NCBI RefSeq assembly: GCF_021976095.1
Contig: NW_025813487.1
Location: 4,975,902-5,039,901 of the forward strand
Reading direction: 5' to 3'
Source: Xenia sp. Carnegie-2017
Lineage: Eukaryota; Cnidaria; Anthozoa; Malacalcyonacea; Xeniidae
Length of the DNA stretch: 64,000 nucleotides
Below the pieces are notes generated by a model, which saw only the letters and a list, made by a program, of their open reading frames with translations, ran no database searches and was not told the DNA's origin. The translations under genes and the position numbers were made by a program. Shown here in pieces: positions 46,263 to 58,900 of the stretch. Numbering within the stretch: the first letter of the stretch is position 1; each line of letters begins with the position of its first letter.

Positions 46263-49200
46263 ATGTCTGTATCATCAGACTATAAATTGGCGAAAATTAA
46301 AATCATTTGGAGTAACCAAAGGTATTTACTGAAAGAATTCGTGGAGACTTTCAATCTCCCCCAAGTAGTCTTAGTGAAGGATGGCTACTGTGGCGAAGAT
46401 GAAAGAACGACGTTTGGCAGAGATCAAATTTTGACACTACATCAACTTCGGGAAACTAATAAAACTGTTTGTCAAACAGCAAAAGGAAAATTTATACTTT
46501 TGCCGTCAAAATGTGAAGTCAAAGCACAAGTGTTACCAATGAATTTCAAGAATGTATACATATCTGCAAAGCAGTTAATTGAAACATATAAAAAGATAAA
46601 ATATGTAAGGGTGTTGGATGTTGGTAAAAATTGGTGCAATGATCCGAAAAATTTATTGCAAGGAAACGATACACTTGAAATTAAAAAAATCGAGCCGAAT
46701 GGAACAGGATTCCATTGTAAAAATTTATCTGCAAGTCACGACTCGTACGTACCGTCATTCCACGTAGCAAAGTTTGTCCCTTTGTCAGACCCAAAGTACT
46801 ACACACTGGCGGAGATTAAAGCAAAGTATGGCTTCCCAGCTAAAATATGGTTCACAGATGAAGGCAATAATGACGTAACTTTTTCCTCGCCCGATTCAAG
46901 ACATTCCAAAACAAATTTATATCAATTGGAGCAACTGACAGTTGTTGGAGAAATCCAAGAAAACGATGTGATTGTCACTACAGTATGTTCAAGCCTGGAA
47001 GAAAAGGTTGGTGATACATTAGCTGTGATTGATTATAAATAAACGTACATTTAAATAGACCAACTTACGTAGAATCAAAATATTTGAACAGAACATGTCA
47101 TTAGTTGTCTACCCAATATATTAGAAAGGGCTTCAAATTTCATAAAATAATACGGTTAGTCTTGTCAAAACGTTTTTGTGAGAGAAAATTGTTGATGAAT
47201 AAACAAGTCTGTGAATCAAACACTCTGGGATAACAATATAAATTGTGCGCCCGTTAATTCCATAGAAAATATATCAATTAAAATTCATTAAAAGATATGT
47301 ATTCTTCATACAAATAATTATACACTTCACATGTAAAGTGCTCCTGTCAGCAAAATCTTTTTATTTACAATATAAAAACTAGGTGTAATGTCTAAAGTAT
47401 TGGTAAAATTTGGTCAAATCGTTTTTTGTCATGGCAGTTTAAATTAGCTTTTCAATGGACCTATCTTGTCCGTTGTAGCATGAAGTCTGGCTTCTGCCAA
47501 ATTATGACGTCATCCCAGGTAGTTAGTGCATAGATATTGTATTGAGAATCCCTTGCATGACGTCACAAAGGTAAGTCGCTCCGGAGTTTTCCTACAACGG
47601 ACAAGGTCCATTAAAAGGAGCACTTAATCCAACTTTTTAACAGTATTAAAAATGGAACAATTCAACAGACTTTTTTCACTGATACGTTGGAAATCACACC
47701 TAAAGTTAACATCGCAATTAAAATTTTTTTCTGAAAGGGGCACTTTAATTTTACATACAACCCACAACCGACTCATCATTAAACACTATATGTAGTCAGT
47801 GCTTTTTTAAACAAATTCCTATCAATACATTATTCTACTATAGATTTGTCTGAACATTCCGACAAAAGTCGACATCAAAGTTACAGTTGCTGAAGGATTT
47901 CTCAAAGGTAGCAAGACATATGCCACAGTTGTTAAAACTTTGGACAAAGAGCTATACAAGACTGATCTCAATGCATTTAAAGACCTGGACGTTTATCAAC
48001 ATGTTCATGCCGTAAAGAAACATATGCAGGACAGTACAGTTATAATCAGGGAAGCATCTTCGGAAGACATCGAGCGTGCACGTCAGCAATTGCAAAAACA
48101 CGAAAAAATAAAGACTGATAAAGTACCAAAGCTTCAATCTAGCACTTCATCAATGTCTTACGACACGGTATTTATGTTTGTTTATTTTTTCGACAAGTGC
48201 AAATATTTTTTCATGTTTGTGTGATACTGTAAACAAAACAACTATGATCATTTTTGCTTTAGAGGAGGGTAATAATTTTAGAGCTATAGAACACAATATA
48301 ATCATGAAAAGAAATCCCTCTTTCATCGTCAGAAAACAAACATATCATCGTTTATATGACGTATCAATCATGAGCAATGTAACTGTATACACTCATATCA
48401 TTGCTCATCCATAATGAACAACGTAATCTTCAAATGCACACACTCATATCATTACTTATCTATAATGACAACGTAATCTTCAAATGCACACACTCATATC
48501 ATTACTTATCCATAATGAACAATGTAATCTTCAAATGCACACACTCATATCATTACTTATCCATAATGAACAATGCAATCTTCAAATGCACACACTCATA
48601 TCATTACTTATCCATAATGACAACGTAATCTTCAAATCCACACACTCATATCATTATTTATCCATAATGAACAATGTAATCTTCAAATGCACACACTCAT
48701 ATCATTACTTATCCATAATGAACAATGTAATCGTTAAATGCACACACTAATATCATTACTTATCCATAATGAACAATGTAATCTTCAAATGCACACACTC
48801 ATATCATTACTTATCCATAATGAACAATGTAATCTCCAAATGCACACACTCATATCATTACTTATCCATAATGAACAATGTAATCGTCAAATGCATACAC
48901 TCGTATCATTACTTATCCATAATGAACAATGTAATCCTCAAATGCACACACTCGTATCATTCCTCATCCATAATGAACAATGCAATCTTCAAATGCACAC
49001 ACTCATACCATTACTTATCCATAATGAACAATGTAATCTTCAAATGCACACACTCGTATCATTACTTATCCATAATGAACAATGTAATCCTCAAATGCAC
49101 ACACTCGTATCATTCCTCATCCATAATGAACAATGCAATCTTCAAATGCACACACTCATATCATTACTTATCCATAATGAACAATGTAATCTTCAAATGC

Positions 49201-50929
49201 ACACACTCATATCATTACTTATCCATAATGAACAATGTAATCGTCAAATGCATACACTCGTATCATTACTTATCCATAATGAACAATGTAATCCTCAAAT
49301 GCACACACTCGTATCATTCCTCATCCATAATGAACAACGCAATCTTCAAATGCACACACTCATACCATTACTTATCCATAATGAACAATGTAATCTTCAA
49401 ATGCACACACTCATATCGTTACTTATCCATGATGAACAATGTAATCGTCAAATGCATACACTCGTATCATTACTTATCCATAATGAACAATGTAATCTTC
49501 AAATGCACACACTCATATCATTACTTATCCATAATGAACAATGTAATCGTTAAATGCACACACTAATATCATTACTTATCCATAATGAACAATGTAATCT
49601 TCAAATGCACACACTCATATCATTACTTATCCATAATGAACAATGTAATCTTCAAATGCACACACTCATATAATTACTTATCCATAATGAACAATGTAAT
49701 CCTCAAATGCACACACTCGTATCATTCCTCATCCATAATGAACAACGTAATCTTCCACACAAATTCAAACCAATGTTTCTTCATTACTTAGACAAGTGTT
49801 GCGCAGAAGTCAAAACAAAAAAAATCGAAAAAATCTGATGATTTACCACATAGTACGACAGGAATTTACACAACAAGAAGTGAAAAGCTACCGAATTTAC
49901 ATAGTGCGGACAAGTATACTTCCTTAAATCCTCACTATTATTCAACAATCAACGACGCTTATGAAACTCTACAGGTAACATAACAAGAAAACATTTGAGA
50001 GCAACATCATTTATCCTCCAAACCACTCTCTTACATTTTTATATCTTCATCAATAGCCAAAACAAGAATCTTTAACAAAAATAAGAGAAATACAAAAACC
50101 AAAATCTCTACAAGGAACAAACTCAGAAGATGGAAATTACGCTGTCTTTGAAAAAGATTTCACAGAAGATAAACATTCATATGAATATATTGAACACAAA
50201 AAACTGCACAAGGTAAGGTACACAACCAGCTTTGAAAATAATTTTTTTTTCATACTTTAGCTTGTCTGGCGAGAATCTTTATCATTAGCTGGAGGAGATT
50301 GATCGCATGATCACATAAAATGCGCTTTTCTAATAATCTATTTCATTCCCATTTTTATTGCTAAGACTGACATTCCATCAAAAGTACCAAGGAAACCAAA
50401 GAATTTGGAGATGTGGCAAAAACGAACAGAAACCGATGGATCACAAAACTATCCAGGGAAGCCGACAATGCCAAAAAAATCAGATGTCCGTCGCAAAGGA
50501 TATGGCAACAAATCAGATATTCAAAAAATGCCTTTGCCACCGCTGCCAGTAAAGTTACCCACAATTATCCCACCAAATCAAACGAAGGAAGATGACAAAA
50601 CAGTTGAATACAAGACTGCGTTCTCCACAAACATCTCCTCAACAAACATCCCCTCTAATACCCCAGACGAAAACGACAAAGAAGCAATATACGAGGCGAT
50701 ATCACGATATCCTCAAGATCTGTCCAGTTTAAGTGTAGCAGACGTCAGTCGATTACTGAAATATTTAGGATTGAAAGATTATGTTGAAACATTTGAAAAT
50801 GAGATGATCGATGGATCAATGTTGATGACTATGGATGCGAAGTCTTTGGAGTTTCTAAACGTAAATAGTTTTTATTGTAATAAGTTGTTGCGTTTTATTG
50901 GTGGCTGGCGTCCTTATATTGGTAAATAA
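46263..50929 (+). CDS. CABIT-SAM adaptor, GAREM-like, five exons
   Basis: Exons 46263-46982, 47844-48167, 49792-49974, 50057-50212 and 50366-50929, all phase 0, give about 648 aa. The N-terminal ~330 residues form a CABIT-type module (VVLVKDGYC, FILLPSKCEVKAQVLPMNF, then FHCKNLS..KFVPL). The middle is Ser/Lys-rich with tyrosine motifs YTSL, YETL, YAVF, YEYI and YEAI. PPLPVK fits the PxLPxK motif known for Crk SH3 binding. The last ~60 residues form a SAM domain (LSVADVSRLLKYLGLKDYVE to the final GGWRPYIGK). CABIT plus SAM is the layout of GAREM adaptors in receptor tyrosine kinase-ERK signalling; orthology is inferred. The exon 1 frame also reads through its donor (ACA|GTATGT) to a stop at 47042, and those 20 codons are conserved in the paralogue, so a short CABIT-only form is possible. 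Confidence 0.8.
47453..47612. mobile_element. Short MITE with two TGACGTCA palindromes (CABIT-SAM intron 1)
   Basis: Left end AATGGACC-TATC-TTGTCC and GTTGTAG mirrors the right end CTACAACGGACAAGGTCCAT. Between them are ATGACGTCAT at about 47505 and ATGACGTCAC at about 47563. About 160 bp, no coding content. Confidence 0.65.
48395..49760. repeat. 51-bp minisatellite (CABIT-SAM intron 2)
   Basis: Units of about 51 bp built on CCATAATGAACAATGTAATC and TGCACACACTCATATCATTA repeat about 26 times, with some higher-order blocks of several units repeated. 51 is divisible by three, so three forward frames stay open for hundreds of codons without being genes. A decayed version lies in the same intron of the paralogue (57660-58010). 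Confidence 0.93.
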
Positions 50930-53305
50930 AAAACTCTTCAGTGTTGGGTAGTTAAGTTAGCGGTTGAATATTCATGTTAAATCTAATTTTTCATACGACT
51001 ATTTAAATAGAAAAGAGTATATTTTGGACGTGTTTTAGACTGTTCGAGTAGTTTCCCAGTCCTCCATGTTCGTAGAAAAACCATGCTAACAGTAAAAAAA
51101 TCACGGTAATTTTATGTTCTGTTGAACATTAGTACTTTAAGTTACATATTCGTGGATGTAGATCGTCCAGGTTAGAAGAGTCCTGAGAAGGCCTGTTGTT
51201 GTGACGTTTCGAAAACCTTAGCGGTAATCATCTTCAAAGTCAACACCATTTACTTTGAAGTAAGTTTCGACGAAAACACATTATAACTGCATAATCAACT
51301 GACATACAAAAGCCACCATCATATTATATTTATCAGATCATGTCATATAAACAATAAATTAAAAGTAAATAAATCAACAAATAAAATCAAGTGTAGTTTG
51401 ATATAAGAAGTTGTTTTTCTGTAATTCACTGTAAAGTTGCAAGTTGCAACTGAACTTTGGTTAATTTATTTCTCCTAGTGTAACTTAAACTTTCTTAACT
51501 ATATCAATGTCTTATCAAAAGTGCTGTTCAGATACGGATTATATATGTTCGGTTTTATACGCGAAACATAAAAATACTTTTTTGCCTTTTGAGAAAAGAT
51601 CTCCTCTTTATATAATCACACACGGTGGGATAAACAAACAACTCAAATTTATGTCCCAAACTTAAATATTTTCAGCAATTCCAAAATCCGTCCTACTTAA
51701 TAAATGTTATGTTCTGGTCTTGTAAAGTTTCAAACTAAGCATTTTTGGTTTTAATAATGATGATGCATAATAAAGATAATGTTGATAATTATTATGACAT
51801 TTAATATAACATGATTTATTAATTAAAATACTGTCATTATTAACATTGTTCCTTAGCCAAATATTGAAAGAGAAAATACAACATACAAGTTTCAAATCCT
51901 TTCTAGTAGCTATTATTTTTTAGCAATTTTTTTTTTCTTTTGCGTGTATAGGTCGCTGTTGTCCTCAAGACACTTTATAAAAAGAACAAGAATGTACTCG
52001 TTATATGATGCTTTTTGATTAAAAGAAATAAATTGATTTGAACTATATGAAGTGCCTCTCAACATGTTTAATTTCGTTTATTAGCTACGAAATTAATAAC
52101 TATAAATTCCTGTTAAATATTTATCATCTTTTTTACTATTTCTTGTGTTTATTATCCTTTTGGATGTCATTTTAAAGAATTGATGATGATGATGACGATG
52201 ACGAGCTTTAGGAGTTGAATTGGACATTAGTGAATACTTCAGAGTTCCCGAAGACAGCAATTCAATTTCATTAGTACAGAAGAAACAAGGTTTTGCATTA
52301 AAGTTAGCAAAAAAGAAAATACGAGACATTACACTGTTTCTGCTTTAACTTTGCCGGACAATGTAAAAAAAAAATGGACAGCAAATTGTAGCAAATATTT
52401 GCTCTGCCACGAAACAAGGATTGTCAAAAACCAATGACCAAATCTTTTTCTCAAAGTTGGGCGGACGGTCACGAATTGCATAATGCTACAATATCACAGC
52501 TCTGTTAAAGAAAAACAATTTGTTGTAGAGCAATGATAATTGTAGCATAACGAAAGAAAAAATCAAATAAAAACATGTAAATTTACCACAGTAAATTAAT
52601 GACAACTCGAGTTTCAATTCCATAACAACATCATGCTCAATGAAACGTTAAAGATAAAAATAATGTAAAATGTTAAAATTTCTGAAAGCAAGTTCACAAA
52701 TAGATCAATATTCATAACTGGTTAAGATATCTTTACCTCATAGAAAATCATTTGCTATTTTTATCTTATTATTATTCTCTAATGTTTCCTTTGCTTAATG
52801 CAACTGCACAAGCATGCGCAAACCTCCTAATTATAATTTATACTCAAATCAACATTGCAGATGAAGGAGTTTGACAAAATTACGTAATAAGCTTGAGCGA
52901 AATGGAAACTATGTAGGCCCTTCATGTGATGCTTTATGTCAAAAACAATCCCCTATCATAGATTGGAAAGATTGACAATGAAAATTATGACAATTCTATT
53001 TCATAAGTGACACAATTTATACCTTTTATAATGTAACGAGGATGCTAATTTATAAATAGTTGACCAAATACTTTTCAACAATTTTTTTTAATTTTCCAGA
53101 AGACCATGTATTACCTAAAGCTAGACTCTGTGACGAAATCAATTGGTAACTTTGGCGTCAAACTTTGCGGGCAGTATTTTCCCACACTAATTGAAAAAGT
53201 TGGACAAACAAACGATTCTTTAATACATGCTAGATTAATGTAGCAGTATTTTATTAAACTCCGAGAGATTTTTGCATTGTTCAGCCTTAAACATTTGTAG
53301 CAAAT
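50930..53305. other. Intergenic; one hammerhead-like fragment
   Basis: At 51245-51143 on the minus strand is the fourth copy of the Penelope-type fragment: TTGAAGA, GATTACC..GGTTTTC, GAAA, then CGTCAC in place of CGTCAGTC, and the AGTCCT hairpin in altered form. At about 53101-53240 an acceptor TTTTCCAG precedes an open stretch (KTMYYLKLDSVTKSIGNF start) of unknown kin. Nothing else is recognised. Confidence 0.5.
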
Positions 53306-55131
53306 TTGTTCAAAAAATTTAAAGAAACGAAGATGCCCGAGTTAAAAAAGTATCTTCAAGATCGCAGAGTTTCGGTTAATAGTTATCTAAAAGCAGGTCA
53401 TGTAGCAATAGCTTGTGCTGTTGAAAATAAGAAACTGTCGGTACAACGTATTATTACCGAACAAGAAGAAAAACTAAACATAAGCCGACGCTTATTGATA
53501 GATGCATAAAATTGCCCGATCCTTTCACAGTTAAAGCAGTCAACGACTTTCAGAAGTGTCCACCGTTTGGTTTATTTGACATTTTTAACCATCTCATTTT
53601 CCAATCATCTGACAGCGACAAGCAAAAAGGTCTTGCTGCTAATAAGTTATACGAAGATTACAGGTTATTTTACGTGGTTATGTCGAGTTTTTTTGGCTTA
53701 CAATCATAAAGAAACCTGTGTGCATTTGTTTGTCGGCAAAGTCAAACCACAAATGAGGGACTGAACAAAAGATGGGAAAGAGTTCTATGATTTGTGGTTT
53801 CTTCCAGATGGAAAAGGGACAAATAGAGGAACTGTTGCCTATTGTCTGTGCTTGCGTGGAAGAGACGGTGACTGCAAGCATATTGCAACTCCAATGTATT
53901 CACTTGAAGACCTTTTAAAGACAAAAGATGAAAATAGTGTAACTAGTGGTCCATGTCAATGGACTAGAAAACCTAAACCTGAAACAAATCCTTGTGATTT
54001 AAGGAAACCGGTTATTGTGTGAAGCAGAAAAAGGTCAGCAGCTCTTAAAAGTCAGCAACATGATGTAGAAGCATGCAGAAAGATATTTCGAAGCTAAACT
54101 TTTTCTCAATATATTGATTATGACCCGCGTCATCTAATTCCATTCCATTCCTCCTACTTCTGACCAACAAAAATCTGTAGCAAACTCGATGCAACTTCTG
54201 AGTGCCAAACCAGTTATATTAAATATACTAGATCGTCAACTGCAGAGAGATGAAGACCTCCTAAAGAGGAAGAAAGATATTTGTGCAGAAGACTATTTTC
54301 AAAAAGGAATAATGGAACAAAAAGTAATGTGAAATATGAAAGAAATTGAAAATGCAAAAGAAAGAATTTTTTGCAAGAAAGTCGCTTACAAAAAAAAACC
54401 GTGGCAGTGCAAATCGTGGTTTGTACACGAAACTGGATTTGTGACGGCCTCAAAGGCAAAAGATGTCTACACAATACAAATTGTCTGTTAAAAACAACAA
54501 AAAATTGTGTTAAAAATTGTTGAAAGAATTTTTGAAACAAAGAAGCCACTTATCACAAAATAACGAATGCAGATAATTGCCTTAATCCATTACACTGGGG
54601 TTAAAACAAAAAGACAGTGCAAGAAAATTTTAATACAGTGTTGAATCTAAGAAAGACAACCAATTGAGCTTGATTTCAACGGGCTTAACGATTTCAAGAA
54701 CATTGCCATTCCTTGGAGCTAGTCCTGACAACACCACTCAAGGGAAATTTCAATCCCCATGCCAAATAGTCGTTGTTGAGTACAAGTGCCCGTGGACACA
54801 TAAAAACATAGACCCTAGACAAGCATTCATGAAGCCAGAAATTTGCAGTGATTTGGACATTGGAATTTTTTTCATTGAGGAACAACTCAAGATAGTATTG
54901 AAAAGTTCAAACTCTGATGCTTGTTATTGAATTGAAGCTGTGTCATTTTGTTTGGTGAACAAGAAAAGGAATTTTTTATAACCCCACAAGTAGAATCCCT
55001 CTTTTTCTATAGAAATCATACCCAAAGTACAAACATTTTGGCTAACCAATGTGGTACCACAAATGATGAAGAGACTAAATCTCTCCTTATTGTCAGGTTA
55101 GCACAAATAAAGCAAATGCTTTCAAAGTAAG
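53306..55131 (+). pseudogene. Fossil SAP / SWIM / YqaJ-type gene, broken
   Basis: In order: a SAP-like helix pair (MPELKKYLQDRRVSV), a conserved PPFGLFDIFNHLIF block, a SWIM zinc finger (CLC then CKHIATPMYSLEDLL, about 53840-53930), a charged linker, and a YqaJ-type nuclease core (LGASPDN then VEYKCPW, about 54715-54800). The order matches a multicopy family seen in cnidarians and other invertebrates, whose nuclease resembles phage recombination exonucleases. This copy is broken by several lesions and looks moderately old. Confidence 0.65.
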
Positions 55132-55326
55132 ATCAAATTCTAATACTATATGTCTATGAGTGTTGCATATAAGAAAAATATGATGGTATAAATGAGGGTG
55201 ATATTCAGAAGATGATAAATAGAGAGTCAGCCAACGATTCAGGTGTGTAAATTGATTAGACTAAATGCTTTTACAAATAGTTGCCATGGCTTTAAATACT
55301 TTCAGTAACAGAAGTTCTTTATATAA

Positions 55327-55599
55327 TTGGATTTTGTTTATTTTGCTATAGATAAAGAACATATGTCCGTTAAAAAGTTGCCAGAAGAGTACACGCATTC
55401 GGAAAAAATGACATCTGGATTAATACCTGTAATGCACACGTATGGTTATGATGTTTATGAAGACATTGTTACACTTAAAGTCGGGGAATGTATAAATGAT
55501 ATCATACTATATTTCTCATGCTTAGGTTGCTATTTGTGTTTTAGTAAACAATTTGACAAAAAAGCACCAGTTGAGGAAAGCCTAGAATTTTCCTTTTAA
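55327..55599 (+). pseudogene. Possible HIRAN-like fragment
   Basis: The frame carries EEYTHSEKMTSGLIPVMHTY and VYEDIVTLKVGE, reminiscent of the first strands of HIRAN-type domains in multicopy invertebrate proteins. The diagnostic later part is not seen. Identification is weak. Confidence 0.2.
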
Positions 55600-55999
55600 T
55601 CCTATTTACAGAGAGAATTGCTGTAAGTGGCAAGGATTCCCGCAGAGTCAAAGAAAAAATTAAATAAAAATATGTAAATAAATACTGCAGTAGACAAGTG
55701 ACACAAATTTGCATGTCCACTCAAACATTTAATGAGCCAAATAATCTCTTCTTCAAATGCACTAAGAAACTTTCTTTTCATTTAAAAAAAGTTCTATCTC
55801 AATAGAAATACATTATACAAGTTTAAACAAAAAAGACTTTCATAGGAGCACTTAAAATTCCAAACAATTTGTGCTATTTAACTTCCACTTGCAGATATTT
55901 GATACAGTTATAAACTCCTGTAGCCTTATACAATACACGTCAAAAGAACTTTGATTAAAAGAAGCTCAAGTTGAGCTACTTCCTTCAAGAAATTTAAGC
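55600..55999. promoter_or_regulatory. Conserved 5' flank of the CABIT genes
   Basis: Phrases such as TTTGCATGTCCACTCAAACA, TTTAATGAGCC and TACAATACACGTCAAAAGAA, ending in CTTCCTTCAAGAAATTTAAG before the ATG, occur in the same order before copies A, B and C and here. Such conservation across copies fits a shared promoter/5' UTR that travelled with the first exon. No single factor site is asserted. Confidence 0.5.
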
Positions 56000-58900
56000 A
56001 TGTCGGAATCATCAGAGTACAAATTAGCACAAACTATCATTTGGAGTAACCGGAAATATTTGCTGAAGAAATTCGTACAAAGTTTCACTCTTCCTCAAGT
56101 CGTCTTAGTGAAGGATGGCTACTGTGGCGAAGACGAAAGAACGACAATTGGCAGAGATCAAATTTTGACACTACATCAACTTCGAGAAACGAATACAATC
56201 GTTTGTCAAACAGCGAAAGAAAGATTTATACTTTTGCCGTCAAAATGTGAAGTTAAAGCGCAAGTGCTGCCGATGAATTTCAACGATGTAAGCATGACAA
56301 TGAAGCAGTTAATTGAAACATATAAAAAGATAAAGTATGTAAGAGTGGTGGAAGTTGGTGCAAATTGGAGCGATGATCCGAAAAGTTCATTAGAAGAAAA
56401 CGATACACTTGAAATAAAGAAAATCGAACAGAATTCAGTCGGATTCAGATGTAAAAATTTATCAGCCAATCATGACGCCTTCATATCATCAAACGACTTA
56501 GCTAAGTTTGTACCTCTGTCAGACCCAAAGTACTACACTTTGGCCGAGATTAAAACAAAATTTGGCTTCCCAGCTAAGATATGGTTCACAGATGAAGGCA
56601 ATAATGACGTAACTTTTTCCTCGCCTGATTCAAGACATTCCAAAACAAGTTTATGTAAATTAGAACGACTGACAGTTGTTGAAGAAATTCAAGAAAATGA
56701 TTTAATTGTTACCACAGTATGTGCAAGTCTAGAAGAAAAGGTTGGTGATACGTTAGCTGGTATTGATTATAAGATAGCTATACATTTAAACGGACAAGCT
56801 TAAGTTTAAGACAAATAATTGTACAGAACATGTCCTATGAAAGTTCACACAATATATTGCACATGATCTTCAAATTTTAGAAGTGTGCAGTTAATTTTGT
56901 CAGTATGCTTTTCTGAGTGCATTTCCTGATGAAAGAATAACTCTATGAAACTTTAAGTTATAACATATGTTCATTGAAAGAATTGTATCGTTTATATTAT
57001 GCAACAAATCTTTAAATTAGCGAATCAAAGGGTGAACAATTCATGAATACCATAACAAATTAAAAATAAATTTTACATCTTTGAAGATGGATTTTATATA
57101 TAATATAACCGGCTCATCATAAAACGCTCTGTGGAGTCAATCTTACTTTAAACAACTTCCTATCAAAATAGGTTTGCCTGAACGTTCCAACTGAACTCAA
57201 CATCAAAGTTACAGTAGCTGAAGGCTTTCTCAAAGGTAGCAAGACCTATGCCACAGTTGTGAAAACTTTGGACAAAGAGCTATACAAGACTGATCTCAAA
57301 GCATTTAAAGACCTGGACGTTTATGAACATGTGCATGCCGTAAAGAAACACATGCAAGACAGAACAGTTATAATAGGGCGAGCGTCTTCGAAAGTCGCCG
57401 AACATGCCCGGCAGCAGTTGCAAAAACATGAAAAAACAAAGAGTGATAAAGCACCAAAAGCACAAGCCAGATCTTCATCAATGTCAGGAAATATGGTAAT
57501 TACGTTTATGACATTAAATACCGCAAATATCTTTAAAGTTTTAAGTTTGTGGGTAGGCATTGAGGTCATTTTAACATTAGGGAAGGTCAATAATCTTTTC
57601 CCCGTAGAAAACTAATAGAATCATGATAAATTATCCCTCTTTCATCCTTAAGAAAACGAACATCACTAATCCACTCATATCACTACTGATCCATAATGAT
57701 TAACGTAATCTTGAAATGCACACACCTATATCATTACTTATCCATAATGAGCAATGTAATCTTCAAATGCACACTCATATCATTACTTTCCCTAATAAAC
57801 AATTTAATCTTCAAATGTATACACTCATATCATTACTTATCCATAATGAACAATGTAATTTTGAAATGTACACACTTATATCATTACCTATCCATAATTA
57901 ACAATGCAATCTGGACATGCACACGCTCATATCATTACTTATCCATCATTAACAATGCTACCTTGACATGCATATACTCATATAATTTCTTATCCATAAA
58001 GATAAATCTAATCTTAAAACTAAAACTTCTGCTTTTTTATTATTAAGACTCCACCAAATGTTGCGCCGAGGTTAAAACCAAAAAAATCGACAAAATCTGA
58101 TAATTTACCGATTTTACAAGATGAGGACAATTATACTTCCTTAGATCCTACCTATTCATCAGTCAATGACGCTTACGAACCTCTCCAGGTAACTAAACAA
58201 GAAAACACTTCAGTGCAATGTCAGTAATATCTCGTATCTCTCTCTTACATATATATTTTCATCAATAGCCAGTTAGTGGATCTTTAATAAACATAAAACA
58301 AGGGCAGAATACAAAACCTGGAAAGGAAACGAACTCAGAAGATAGAAAATATGCTGTCCTAGTAAAAGATTCAAGTGAAGATAAGCATTCGTACGATTAT
58401 ATTGAACCTGAAAGACTCCGTAAGGTAACACAACCAGCTTTATTTATTGATAAAATCTTTTTCACCTTTACTCATCATGCGACAGGCTTTATCGACAATT
58501 ATAAAATACACATAATGAAACGCGTGCGCTCATTGGTCTAGAGCTGTGTTTGCATAAGCCTGTGTAAACACACTAAACATCTTTTATTCCTTAACTGGAG
58601 CAGGCATTCGTGAGATCTTATAAAAATCACACATCCTCTACGACTATAAATGTTAATTGTGCCATGACATGGTCTTAGTTCACATCCTCTACGACTATAA
58701 ATGTTAATTGTGCCATGACATGTTCTTAGTTCACATCCTCTACGACTATAAATGTTAATTGTGCCATGACATAGTCTTAGTTCACATTCTCTACGACTAT
58801 AAATGTTAATTGTGCCATGACATGGTCTTAGTTCACATCCTCTACGACTACAATAGTTAATTGTGCCATGACATGGTCTTAGTTCACATCCTCTACGACT

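Noticed and set aside
48395-49760. CRISPR-like regular array
   Set aside because: No unique spacers; whole units repeat, and the context is a eukaryotic intron.
48401-49791. Long forward frames (up to 271 codons) with HTLISLLIHNEQCN-type repeats
   Set aside because: They arise because the 51-bp intronic minisatellite is a multiple of three; three frames are open at once and the array lies between verified exons.
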